From contig CAYMHU010000015.1 in assembly GCA_964390335.1 (NCBI GenBank), positions 10,750 through 74,749 on the forward strand: a DNA stretch of 64,000 bases. The letters run 5' to 3'. This DNA comes from Granulosicoccus sp964390335. Its GTDB lineage: Bacteria > Pseudomonadota > Gammaproteobacteria > Granulosicoccales > Granulosicoccaceae. The notes below the pieces were generated by a model, which did not search any database, was not told the DNA's origin, and saw only the letters and a program-made list of their open reading frames with translations. Of this stretch, positions 8,598 through 17,252 are shown piece by piece (within the stretch, counting starts at the first letter, position 1; every line of letters begins with the position of its first letter). Position numbers and translations under genes: made by a program.

Positions 8598-10580
8598 TTG
8601 CAACAACAACAAGCCTACGGCACTTGGCCATCCCCAATAACTGCCGAGCTGGTGACATCAGCCAGCATCAAAGTCGGCGACGTTGCGTGTATCGACAACG
8701 GCGTATTTTGGTCGGAAGTGTTACCAGAAGAAAAAAGCCGATGTGTGTTAGTAAAACGCGCAGCCGGGCAAGAACCCGTAACTCTCACTCCCATGCCATT
8801 CAATGTTCGCACTCGCGTACATGAATATGGTGGACGTGCGTGGTGGATAGACGCCAACTGGGTTTATTTCGTCAATTGGCAGGACCAACGGTTGTACCGC
8901 GTGTCACATGTTGATGATGCCGCCAAGCCATATCCCATAACGCCAGAGCCTGAACAAACGCAGTCGCTACGCTATGCCGATGGATGCATCAGTGCGGATG
9001 GTCGGCAAGTGTTTTGTGTGCGTGAGCGGGATGTTCATGGTACGGATGGGCATCAAGTTATCAATGAGCTTGTTGTTATCAACGTGCAAGCGCATACCGG
9101 AGAGTCCTATGACATCCGTGTTATTGCCAGTGGTGCCGACTTTTATTCGAATCCACGTTTATCAGCTGATTCCAAATACTTGAGCTGGATTCAATGGCAA
9201 CACCCGCAAATGCCTTGGGATGGTACGGAGCTGATGGTAGCAACCATTGTGCAAGATGGTTGCTTGAGTGATGAGCGGCGCATCGCTGGTGATACCACTA
9301 CCGCAATAGTGAGTGCTTTGTGGGCACATGGTCGTTTAGTCTATGCCAGTGATGAATCAGGTTGGTGGAATTTAAACGCTTACGATGTCGAGTCAAACAC
9401 ATACGCTCAATTAACGCACTTAAGCGATGCAGATATTAGCATTCCACCCTGGGTGTTTGGTTTGCAGCGGTTCGTCGAGTTTGACAAAGGTTTGGGTGTT
9501 ATCGTTACGCGTGCCGCACAAGATGAATTACATGTGCTGGACGCGCAGCACCAATTACAACAAATCGATATTGACCTCAATAGTATCGACAGCCTTTGCA
9601 GCGATGAACAAGGTGGTTTGATTGTCTGCGGTCAGAATGCACTGTCTAATAAAGGTATTTACCAACTCAAGATCACAGGGGGTGCAGCGATGGCATCTTG
9701 TGTGGCGCTTCGAGCGGCCGAACCCTTACCGTTTGAGCCTAGCTGGATTTCAAAGCCGGAAGCGATTTCGTTTGCTTCACTCGACAGAACTGCACATGCG
9801 TTTTTCTATGCGCCGTCCGGTGCCGATTTGCATGCGCTCGATGGGGAGCTACCGCCGTTAGTGGTGATGGGCCATGGCGGGCCAACCAGTCATGCAACGC
9901 CTGCGTTGAAGCTCAGTGTGCAGTACTGGACGAGCAGAGGGGTCGCAGTGGTCGATGTTAATTACGGTGGGTCATCAGGTTTTGGTCGGGATTATCGTCG
10001 ATTGTTAAACGGACAATGGGGAGTGGTTGATGTAGAGGACTGTATTGCAGCCGCGCAACACCTCGCTGCCCTTGGCAAGGTGGATGCGAAACGTATTGTT
10101 ATTCGCGGCGGGTCGGCTGGTGGTTTAACTGTGCTGCGGGCACTGCAATTGAGCGATACGTTTGCTGCGGGTACCAGTTTGTATGGGGTTAGTGATTTAG
10201 AGTCGCTGGCAGGCGATACGCACAAGTTTGAAAGTCGGTATCTTGATGGGCTGATTGGCGGTACGTATCCAGAGCATCAAGCACTGTATAAAGCCAGATC
10301 CCCCATTCACTTTACGGCGGACTTAAACAGTCCACTGTTGGTTATGCAGGGCGATGAAGACAAGGTGGTACCGCCGAGTCAATCAGAGGCTATAGTTAAT
10401 GCGGTTGCTAAAAAAAGTTTACCGCATGCGTATATCCTATTTGCTGGTGAGCAACATGGTTTCCGCCAGTCGCACAATATTGTTCGTGCATTACAGACGG
10501 AGCTTTGGTTTTATGGGCAAGTGCTGGGGTTTACGCCACATGATGATATTGAAGCGCCTAGTGAGGCGGTCGGGTTTTAG
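8598..10580 (+). CDS. S9 family (prolyl oligopeptidase-type) serine peptidase
   Basis: A 660-residue cytoplasmic peptidase of the acylaminoacyl-peptidase/dipeptidyl-peptidase type. An N-terminal beta-propeller (roughly residues 1-390) precedes an alpha/beta-hydrolase domain. The catalytic triad is visible: Ser506 in RGGSAGGL, Asp588 in GDEDKVVPP and His620 in GEQHGF. The start appears to be a TTG at 8598 preceded by GTAGAAG. No ATG is nearby in frame, and the following residues AYGTWPSPITAELV match the usual N-terminus of the family. No signal peptide is seen. The exact substrate is not evident from context. Confidence 0.9.
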   Translation: MQQQQAYGTWPSPITAELVTSASIKVGDVACIDNGVFWSEVLPEEKSRCVLVKRAAGQEPVTLTPMPFNVRTRVHEYGGRAWWIDANWVYFVNWQDQRLYRVSHVDDAAKPYPITPEPEQTQSLRYADGCISADGRQVFCVRERDVHGTDGHQVINELVVINVQAHTGESYDIRVIASGADFYSNPRLSADSKYLSWIQWQHPQMPWDGTELMVATIVQDGCLSDERRIAGDTTTAIVSALWAHGRLVYASDESGWWNLNAYDVESNTYAQLTHLSDADISIPPWVFGLQRFVEFDKGLGVIVTRAAQDELHVLDAQHQLQQIDIDLNSIDSLCSDEQGGLIVCGQNALSNKGIYQLKITGGAAMASCVALRAAEPLPFEPSWISKPEAISFASLDRTAHAFFYAPSGADLHALDGELPPLVVMGHGGPTSHATPALKLSVQYWTSRGVAVVDVNYGGSSGFGRDYRRLLNGQWGVVDVEDCIAAAQHLAALGKVDAKRIVIRGGSAGGLTVLRALQLSDTFAAGTSLYGVSDLESLAGDTHKFESRYLDGLIGGTYPEHQALYKARSPIHFTADLNSPLLVMQGDEDKVVPPSQSEAIVNAVAKKSLPHAYILFAGEQHGFRQSHNIVRALQTELWFYGQVLGFTPHDDIEAPSEAVGF

Positions 10581-10586
10581 CGAATT

Positions 10587-10748
10587 GTGTTAACGTTTAT
10601 TCTCAAATTTGTCGTAACTGGGTAGTGCGTTTTTTTAGGATTAGCGCTCCTGTTGGTGTTTGGCCAATATTCTAAAAATACACCTGGCGACGGTCAGGAT
10701 TTTTCACGCCAATCGCGTGCAGTCATGAACGCAATTTTCCATGAATAG
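10587..10748 (+). pseudogene. Possible small membrane-protein ORF broken by an in-frame TAG
   Basis: From the GTG at 10587 the frame reads a short hydrophobic stretch (LTFILKFVVTG), then TAG at 10623. It then continues in the same frame as CVFLGLALLLVFGQYSKNT and further to a TAG at 10746-10748. The two halves together would make a 52-residue protein with one membrane helix and a polar tail. The tail overlaps the start of the next gene by 8 bases. No family is recognised. It may be a decayed small gene, or chance. Confidence 0.25.
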
Positions 10749-11595
10749 GGTAATTGAAACCAGTGTAACCATAGATGAGTACACAAGCTCACATAAAGCC
10801 AGTAGTGTATTGTCCGAACACACAGACCTATCCCAAGCCAAAATTAAAGATGCCATGCACAAGGGTGCTGTTTGGTTATATCGGGCTAATCGAAAATCCC
10901 GATTGCGTCGTGCATCAAAACAATTGCACGTAGGGGATAAGCTCGAACTTAATTACAACGCCAAATTATTGGGGCAAGCCGTGCCAGAGTGTTTACTGAT
11001 ACACGATGCTCGGGAATACAGCGTTTGGTATAAACCCTACGGTGTTTCTTGCCAGGGAAGTCGATGGGGAGATTTCGCTAGTATCAATCGCTGGGTGGAA
11101 GTTAACTTACCCAAAATTCAACATTGTGCTGAACGGCCAGTACATCTTGTGCATCGACTGGATCGCGCCACAACGGGTGTTATCTTACTGTGTCATAGCA
11201 AATCAGTTGCTCGATTGTTCAGTGACATGTTCCAGCACAGAGAAATTCAAAAAAGGTATCAGGCAATCGTTCGCGGTGATTTTTCGACAATGCCGGCGGC
11301 GTATGAGGTTAAGCGGACCGTTGGTGAAAAATCTGCGCACAGTGTTTTCTCAAACCTGCTGACTGATGGTAACTTTTCTTTGGTGGATGTGGAACTGATC
11401 ACCGGACGTAAACATCAAATCAGACAACATTTAAGTATGCTTGGCTATCCCGTAGTGGGTGACAGGCTATATGGTCGTGGTGGTGACGATCAAGTGAATC
11501 TGCAGTTGCAGTCAGTGTCACTCACATTTCAGTGTCCAATACGTGGCTCTATGCAATCGTTCAGTGTTGCCGAGCATCTGCGGTTACGTTTGTAA
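10741..11595 (+). CDS. RluA-family pseudouridine synthase
   Basis: A 284-residue enzyme that isomerises uridine in structured RNA. An N-terminal S4-like RNA-binding region (about residues 17-75) is followed by the RluA catalytic domain. The active-site motif HRLDRATTG contains the catalytic aspartate. RYQAIVRG and the TGRKHQIRQHLSMLGYPVVGDRLYG block confirm the family. The substrate position (23S rRNA or tRNA) cannot be read from the sequence; the closest groups are RluA/RluC/RluD-like. It is convergent with the regulator gene at 11603. Confidence 0.88.
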   Translation: MNRVIETSVTIDEYTSSHKASSVLSEHTDLSQAKIKDAMHKGAVWLYRANRKSRLRRASKQLHVGDKLELNYNAKLLGQAVPECLLIHDAREYSVWYKPYGVSCQGSRWGDFASINRWVEVNLPKIQHCAERPVHLVHRLDRATTGVILLCHSKSVARLFSDMFQHREIQKRYQAIVRGDFSTMPAAYEVKRTVGEKSAHSVFSNLLTDGNFSLVDVELITGRKHQIRQHLSMLGYPVVGDRLYGRGGDDQVNLQLQSVSLTFQCPIRGSMQSFSVAEHLRLRL

Positions 11596-11602
11596 TATCG
11601 GG

Positions 11603-12622
11603 TTAGTGACTTTTCGGGCTATACATTGGCCAAGCTCGAAATTCAAAAGGTACACGCCCATCAACACGATCTTTGCTTGGTGCCAGTCCGAAACGATGAC
11701 TATAAGCTCGGGTAAAATGTGTCTGTGACGCAAAGCCTGAGGCAATGGCAATTTCGGTCAGTTTTAAATCGGTTTGAGTAACCAGGCAGCGCGCTCGGTC
11801 CAAACGAATATCGCGGTAGTAAACCACGGGAGATTTATTAACATAGGTTTTAAACAGCCTGTTTAACTGGCGCTGCGATACAGCCAGTTGTTTGCTGATA
11901 CCCGGTATCGACAACGGCGTTTCCAGGTGCTGTTCCATCAGATTGATTGCTGCACGAACCAACGCTGGCGTCTTTTGTCCACATGGCTCAAATACTGTGG
12001 GGTTTTGTCTTGCGTCGGGGCCACGAAGTTGTTGATGAAACAGATAGCGAGCCACAGAATTAACAAAGTTGCCGCTCGCGGTTTCACTTAACAATTGAAG
12101 GGCTATATCCGTTGATGCTTGTCCACCACAACAACTGAATCGATCACCATCGATCACATAAAGCGATTCTGAAGCTTGAAGATCTGGAAACTGCTCTATT
12201 AACGCGTCAAGGTGTTCATAATGCACGGTTGCGGGTCTGTTTTTCATTAACTTTGCGCGCGCCAGTATAAACGTACCCGTATCCAGAGCACCTAGTCTGA
12301 CCCCTCTACTGGCCCAGTCTTTTAACGCAAGCGTGATTTGCTTTGTTTGGTGAACTTCCGGTGTCCAGCTCGATGAAACCACAGCGATTTGCGGAGTGTT
12401 GTGCGTATAATCTGCAAGCCGTTGTGTTTGCACTGAAAGTCCGTTACTCGATACTATTTCGCCTCCCTCTGATGAAAGCAGTGTCCAGCTAAAATTGGCT
12501 TCACCCGACAGGTAGTTAGCAACCCTGAAAGGATCGATAAAAGCCGTTGTTGCGGCCAGATTAAAATATGGGGTGACTATCACCAGAATTTCACACACGT
12601 TTTCCTGATCAGTTTGTTGCAT
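11603..12622 (-). CDS. GlxA-family AraC-type transcriptional regulator
   Basis: About 339 residues with an N-terminal DJ-1/PfpI-like sensor domain (ILVIVTPYFNLAATTAFIDPFRVANYL, later FSCCGGQASTDIALQLL) and a C-terminal pair of AraC helix-turn-helix motifs (SIPGISKQLAVSQRQLNRLF and LTEIAIASGFASQTHFTRAY). Known members with this architecture include GbdR and CdhR, which sense glycine betaine and carnitine. It is divergent from the catabolic operon starting at 12727 and is the likely activator of that operon. The ATG at 12622 is preferred because the 17 extra codons of the longer ORF lie in the promoter region and do not look like the domain. Confidence 0.9.
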   Translation of the reverse strand: MQQTDQENVCEILVIVTPYFNLAATTAFIDPFRVANYLSGEANFSWTLLSSEGGEIVSSNGLSVQTQRLADYTHNTPQIAVVSSSWTPEVHQTKQITLALKDWASRGVRLGALDTGTFILARAKLMKNRPATVHYEHLDALIEQFPDLQASESLYVIDGDRFSCCGGQASTDIALQLLSETASGNFVNSVARYLFHQQLRGPDARQNPTVFEPCGQKTPALVRAAINLMEQHLETPLSIPGISKQLAVSQRQLNRLFKTYVNKSPVVYYRDIRLDRARCLVTQTDLKLTEIAIASGFASQTHFTRAYSHRFGLAPSKDRVDGRVPFEFRAWPMYSPKSH

Positions 12623-12726
12623 TGCACCCGTCTCTGTGAACAAAAAAAGCAAGTTGATGGCGAAAAATGTCAAATGCCTGTCTGGCAGAATACATTAAAT
12701 TCGAGCTTGTTGAACAGGGGAATGCA
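12623..12726. promoter_or_regulatory. Divergent promoter region between the GlxA-type regulator and the catabolic operon
   Basis: About 104 bases separate the two preferred starts. The region contains a short dyad, TGCC at 12675-12678 and GGCA at 12684-12687, plus a possible -35-like TTGATG. GlxA-type activators usually bind imperfect repeats upstream of the catabolic genes they control. Which bases are the operator cannot be decided from one sequence. Confidence 0.3.
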
Positions 12727-13845
12727 ATGCCGCAGCACAACTCCATAGGCAAGGGTTACGACAGCGACCCGGCGAGCTCATATTCGTTGCATGCCGATGC
12801 TTATACACGGCACGAATGGTATGTAGCAGATCAGCAAAAGATTATTGCCAGAACGTGGCAGTGGGTGTGTCACGTTGAGAAAACCCGCAACCCCGGCGCT
12901 TATGTTACAGCGGAGGTAGCCGGTCAGCCGATTGCTGTGGTGCGCGACAATAGCGGCGAGTTGCGCGCGTTTTATAACGTGTGTAAACATCGCGCCCATC
13001 AATTGCTTAGCGGCGAAGGAAATTCCTCGCTGATCGTTTGTCCTTATCACGCTTGGACGTATAAGCTCGACGGGCGGCTTCACGGTGCTCAGCACACCAA
13101 AAACCTAAAACAGTTTAATAAAAATGAGATTTGCCTTGATCAAATCCAGGTCGAGGAATTTTGCGGATTTGTGTTCGTCAATCTCGACTCTTCAGCGCCA
13201 CCTCTGTCTGAGCAGTCTGGTGGGTTGCAAGAAGAGATAATGCAATGGGCTCCGGATGTGGCCGGTTTAACCTTCGGGCATCGACTGTCCTATGACATTA
13301 AATCTAACTGGAAAAACGTGGTTGATAATTTTTTAGAGTGTTATCACTGCCCGGTTGCGCACAAGGACTTTTGTGATCTGGTGGATATGGATACTTATAA
13401 AGTCACCACGCATGGTATTTATTCGAGTCATATGGCGGATGCAGGCAATACACCCAACACGGCTTATGATGTATCTGAAGCTACCGTGAAGACACACGCT
13501 GTTTGGTGGTTATGGCCAACCACGTGTTTAATGCGCTACCCGGGGCGATCAAGCATGATTGTGTTGAATATCATTCCGGTTGGCGTGGACAGAACGCTAG
13601 AGACATACGATTTTTACCTTGAAACACCCGAACCAAACCAAATGGAACTGGATGCTATTCGATATCTTGATGAAGTACTGCAAGTTGAAGATATTGCACT
13701 CGTCGAGAGTGTACAGAAGGGCATGAATACACCAGCGTTTGAACAGGGGCGAATTGTTCACGACCCCGACGGTTCCGGTAAGTCAGAACACGCCTTGCAT
13801 CATTTTCACGGACTGGTACTCGATGCGTATGCCGAACCCGTCTGA
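12727..13845 (+). CDS. Rieske-type oxygenase similar to carnitine monooxygenase CntA (YeaW)
   Basis: A 372-residue oxygenase subunit, the length of CntA. The Rieske [2Fe-2S] ligands are visible as C86-x-H88 and C105-x-x-H108 (CKHRAH and CPYHAW). The mononuclear iron site shows in NWKNVVDNFLECYHC: E204, H207 and H212. The bridging residue is glutamate, as in CntA, where most Rieske oxygenases have aspartate. The C-terminal LVESVQKG and SGKSEHALHHFH blocks also match CntA/YeaW. CntA splits carnitine into trimethylamine and malic semialdehyde. The substrate here is inferred only as a quaternary amine. The start at 12727 has AGGGG before it; an ATG at 12667 is possible. The required reductase (CntB) is not in the window. 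Confidence 0.85.
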   Translation: MPQHNSIGKGYDSDPASSYSLHADAYTRHEWYVADQQKIIARTWQWVCHVEKTRNPGAYVTAEVAGQPIAVVRDNSGELRAFYNVCKHRAHQLLSGEGNSSLIVCPYHAWTYKLDGRLHGAQHTKNLKQFNKNEICLDQIQVEEFCGFVFVNLDSSAPPLSEQSGGLQEEIMQWAPDVAGLTFGHRLSYDIKSNWKNVVDNFLECYHCPVAHKDFCDLVDMDTYKVTTHGIYSSHMADAGNTPNTAYDVSEATVKTHAVWWLWPTTCLMRYPGRSSMIVLNIIPVGVDRTLETYDFYLETPEPNQMELDAIRYLDEVLQVEDIALVESVQKGMNTPAFEQGRIVHDPDGSGKSEHALHHFHGLVLDAYAEPV

Positions 13846-13855
13846 GTAAGCGACT

Positions 13856-15400
13856 ATGCAGAAACCAAACATTGTGGTTGTGATGGCCGATCAGTTGGCA
13901 CCGCAGTTCACCGCAAGCTATGGCAATAAAGTTGCGAAGACGCCGCACATAGATGCATTGGCGGCGCGAGGCATGCGCTATGTTGCGGCCTATTGCAACT
14001 CGCCTCTCTGTGCACCATCTCGGTTTGCGTTTATGTCAGGTCAGCTTATCAGTCGTATCGCCGCGTACGACAACGCTTCGGAGTTTCGTTCCAGTATTCC
14101 AACTTTTGCTCACTACTTGCGCTCGCTGGGCTACCGCACCTGTCTGTCAGGCAAGATGCACTTCGTTGGTCCAGATCAAAAACACGGCTTTGAAGATCGC
14201 ATTACCACCGATATTTATCCTGCTGACTTTGCCTGGACCCCGGACTGGGAGGCGCACGACGAACGTATCGATAAGTGGTATCACAACATGCAAACCGTGA
14301 AGGACAGTGGGGTGGCGCAGGCAACATTCCAAATTGACTACGATGATGAAGTTGGATTCGCGGCCCAGCGCTGGTTGTTTAATAGAGCGCGGGACAAGGC
14401 GCAAAGCAGTGGTGATGCCAATCCTTTTCTACTGGTGGCGAGCTTTATCCATCCACATGATCCCTACGTTGCCAGGCCCGAGTGGTGGAATCTGTACAGC
14501 GATGAAGAGATTGAATTACCAGAGTATGTACCCGAAATCGAAGATCACGATCCGTTTTCGCGACGAGTTATGGATGGTATTGAGGCCTCGACTGTTCCAT
14601 TGTCAGAAGACGAAATACGCCGGGCGCGACGTGCGTATCTTGCGAACGTCAGTTACTTTGACAGTAAAGTCGGTTTGCTTGTTAAAACACTTGAAGAAAC
14701 CGGTGAACTCGATAACACCATTGTGATAGTGACTGCAGATCACGGCGATATGCTTGGTGAACGCGGACTGTGGTACAAGATGAACTTCTTCGAACATTCC
14801 GCGCGTGTTCCCTTGATAATGGCAGGGCCAGACGTTGCGCACGGCACAGCAGCTAACGCGTGCTCTTTAATCGATTTACTGCCAACGTTTATTGATATCG
14901 CCGGTGGCAGCAAGCAGATGCTCGGTGAACCAATAGATGGACGCAGCTTGATGCCATTGGCCAGAGGTGAGCCTGATCCTATTGATGAAGCGATAGGTGA
15001 GTACTGCGCCGAAATGACGCCGTATCCGGTCATCATGATTCGTCGAGGAAAATTCAAGTATATACACTGCGACGTTGATCCACCACAACTCTATAACGTT
15101 GTTGATGATCCGTTGGAGAAAGTGAACTTGGTCCACAGTCAGGATCATGTCCAAACAGCGCAAGCATTCGCGGAGGAGATAAGCGCGCGATGGGATGGTG
15201 AACGATTAAGACAACAGGTCATCACCACACAGAAAGCGCGACGTGCTCTGGCCGACGCGATGCAAACTGGAAACCTTGAACATTGGGACTATAACCCGCC
15301 TTCTGATGCCAGCCAACAATACGTGCGCAATCACATGGACTGGACGGTCGCGGCTGAACGGTATCGCTTTCCACCTAATAGTGGTTCGAACAACAACTGA
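13856..15400 (+). CDS. betC: Sulfatase, probable choline-sulfatase
   Basis: A 514-residue type I sulfatase, 10 bases downstream of the Rieske gene. The formylglycine site CAPSR lies at residues 52-56, so the active enzyme needs a maturase not seen here. Metal and substrate motifs include MADQ near the N-terminus, SGKMHFVGPDQ, and VTADHGDMLGERGLWYKM. The run HGFEDRITTDIYPADFAWTPD and DKWYHN matches choline-sulfatase BetC, which hydrolyses choline-O-sulfate to choline and sulfate. No signal peptide is present, so it is cytoplasmic. betA/betB choline oxidation genes are absent from the neighbourhood, so a related sulfate ester cannot be excluded. Confidence 0.85.
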   Translation: MQKPNIVVVMADQLAPQFTASYGNKVAKTPHIDALAARGMRYVAAYCNSPLCAPSRFAFMSGQLISRIAAYDNASEFRSSIPTFAHYLRSLGYRTCLSGKMHFVGPDQKHGFEDRITTDIYPADFAWTPDWEAHDERIDKWYHNMQTVKDSGVAQATFQIDYDDEVGFAAQRWLFNRARDKAQSSGDANPFLLVASFIHPHDPYVARPEWWNLYSDEEIELPEYVPEIEDHDPFSRRVMDGIEASTVPLSEDEIRRARRAYLANVSYFDSKVGLLVKTLEETGELDNTIVIVTADHGDMLGERGLWYKMNFFEHSARVPLIMAGPDVAHGTAANACSLIDLLPTFIDIAGGSKQMLGEPIDGRSLMPLARGEPDPIDEAIGEYCAEMTPYPVIMIRRGKFKYIHCDVDPPQLYNVVDDPLEKVNLVHSQDHVQTAQAFAEEISARWDGERLRQQVITTQKARRALADAMQTGNLEHWDYNPPSDASQQYVRNHMDWTVAAERYRFPPNSGSNNN

Positions 15401-15409
15401 TTATGAGCT

Positions 15410-16204
15410 ATGAGTCTTACAGATAAAGTTGCATTAGTGACAGGTGGTCGCGGAGGCATTGGCCGTGCTGTGGTTAAGAGACTGATGCACGAAGGTGCCG
15501 CAGTCTATGCTGCAGATCTAACAGAAAACGGCTCGCTGACGCAACACGATGATGACGGCAGTGAGTTCGTCAAACTGGACGTTACCCGTGAAGATGATGC
15601 GATAGCCGCCGCGCAAACCATTGAACAACAACATGGTGCGTTGCACATACTGGTTAATGCTGCCGGCATCGAAATTGAAAAAACCATTGAAGATACCACG
15701 CTAGAAGAATGGAATCAGAGTTTTGCGGTTAATGTCACTGGTACCTTTTTAACATCTAAGTATTGCCTGCCATTGTTGCGTTCAGGTGCGCGGCACGGAA
15801 CGTCCTCAAGCATTATTAACTTTGGCTCATACGATGGTTTTATTGCAGACCCCGGTCTTGCTGCGTACTGTGCCACTAAGGGTGCGGTTCACGCATTAAC
15901 CAAAGCCATGGCTTGCGATCATGGGCCTGAAGGCATTCGGGTCAATGCAATTTGCCCCGGTTATGTTGATACCCCGATGCTGCAAAGCTTCTTCGAAGGC
16001 GAGGGTTCGGGTGGATCGGGCGGCAATATCGACTCACTACAAAAAGCCGTGCGCGATGTGCATCCACTGCGTACTTACGGTACACCTGTTGATATTGCAA
16101 ACCTGGTTAACTGGCTTGCATCGGATGAAGCTCGCTATGCAACGGGTCAGCTTTGGGTGCTCGATGGCGGTCTGTCCGCTCAAGTGCAACAAATGAAGCT
16201 TTAA
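15410..16204 (+). CDS. Short-chain dehydrogenase/reductase (first of two in the operon)
   Basis: A 264-residue classical SDR. The cofactor motif TGGRGGIG is near the N-terminus, followed by NAAG, and the catalytic Tyr and Lys lie in AYCATKG. VNAICPGYVDTPM and the C-terminal GQLWVLDGG are typical. It is encoded 9 bases after the sulfatase, so it is translated from the same message. The substrate is not known. In this operon it probably oxidises an alcohol, or reduces an aldehyde or ketone, of the quaternary-amine carbon skeleton. Confidence 0.88.
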   Translation: MSLTDKVALVTGGRGGIGRAVVKRLMHEGAAVYAADLTENGSLTQHDDDGSEFVKLDVTREDDAIAAAQTIEQQHGALHILVNAAGIEIEKTIEDTTLEEWNQSFAVNVTGTFLTSKYCLPLLRSGARHGTSSSIINFGSYDGFIADPGLAAYCATKGAVHALTKAMACDHGPEGIRVNAICPGYVDTPMLQSFFEGEGSGGSGGNIDSLQKAVRDVHPLRTYGTPVDIANLVNWLASDEARYATGQLWVLDGGLSAQVQQMKL

Positions 16205-16246
16205 ACATGGTGTTAAAAACGCGTTAATCATTCTGGAGGGATATGC

Positions 16247-17179
16247 ATGCCTAAGTCAGTCATTATTACTTGCGCACCGACCGGAGGCGTGCACACACCT
16301 ACGATGTCGCCTCATTTGCCCATAACTCCCAATGACATAGCAACGGCAAGCATTGAGGCCGCAGAAGCTGGTGCCGCCATCATCCATTTACATGCCCGTG
16401 ATCCGGAGACCGGCAAACCCGATCCACGGCCAGAAGTGTTCAATCAGTTTTTACAACGCATAAAACAATCGACAGATGCCGTGGTAAACATCTCAACTGG
16501 CGGTGGTCTTGGTATGACCATTGACGAACGTCTCGCTGCAGCTTTGGATGCGCGACCCGAAATGGCATCGATGAACATGGGTTCGATGAATTTTGGTTTG
16601 TTCCCCATGTTGCAAAAATACAAAGAGTTTAAGCACGACTGGGAAGCACCTTTTCTTGAGATGACGCGTGATTTTATCTTCCCCAATACGTTTGCAACCA
16701 TTGAATACGCTCTGAAAAACCTCGGCGAAAAACACGGTACCCGCTTTGAGTTTGAATGTTACGACCTTGGGCACCTGTACAACGTTAAATGGTTTGTTGA
16801 TCAGGGGCTAATAAAACCTCCGTTTTTCATCCAGATGGTATTTGGCATTCTTGGTGGTGTTGGCGCTGAACTCGACAATCTGATGCACATGCATAAAGTA
16901 GCCGATCGATTGTTTGGCAAAGAGAACTACGAATGGTCTGTGCTTGCAGCAGGCAGGCACCAGATGCCATTTGCGACACAAAGTGCCATGTTGGGTGGCA
17001 ATTTGCGAGTGGGTCTTGAAGACAGCTTGTTTATAGAGAAAGGCAAGCTTGCCACGTCCAATGCCGAACAGGTACTGCGAATCAGATCGATCGTTGAGAA
17101 CCTTGGGTTGTCCGTTGCAACACCGGATGAAGCCAGAGAACGGTTGGCATTAAAGGGCGGCGATGTTGTTGGGTTCTAA
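16247..17179 (+). CDS. Beta-keto acid cleavage enzyme (BKACE, DUF849), possible dehydrocarnitine cleavage
   Basis: A 310-residue zinc-dependent enzyme of the BKACE family, which condenses a beta-keto acid with acetyl-CoA to give acetoacetate and a new CoA thioester. The metal-binding HLHARDP motif and the TGG(G)LGMT, MNMGSMNFG and FECYDLGHL segments are clear. In carnitine degradation such an enzyme turns 3-dehydrocarnitine into betainyl-CoA. The 3-hydroxyacid dehydrogenase encoded at 19415 would supply its substrate. The start has a strong TGGAGGGA ribosome binding site, suggesting high expression within the operon. Confidence 0.88.
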   Translation: MPKSVIITCAPTGGVHTPTMSPHLPITPNDIATASIEAAEAGAAIIHLHARDPETGKPDPRPEVFNQFLQRIKQSTDAVVNISTGGGLGMTIDERLAAALDARPEMASMNMGSMNFGLFPMLQKYKEFKHDWEAPFLEMTRDFIFPNTFATIEYALKNLGEKHGTRFEFECYDLGHLYNVKWFVDQGLIKPPFFIQMVFGILGGVGAELDNLMHMHKVADRLFGKENYEWSVLAAGRHQMPFATQSAMLGGNLRVGLEDSLFIEKGKLATSNAEQVLRIRSIVENLGLSVATPDEARERLALKGGDVVGF

Positions 17180-17252
17180 AACACAGCAACATACCAGACA
17201 GTTTGTTTTCTAAGTTTAATGTTCAGTTTGATCACTTTAAAGAGAATTCATC

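Noticed and set aside
14307..14726. Long alternative-frame ORF inside the sulfatase gene, and similar overlapping frames inside other genes
   Set aside because: They lie wholly within well-supported genes and show no protein-like features of their own.
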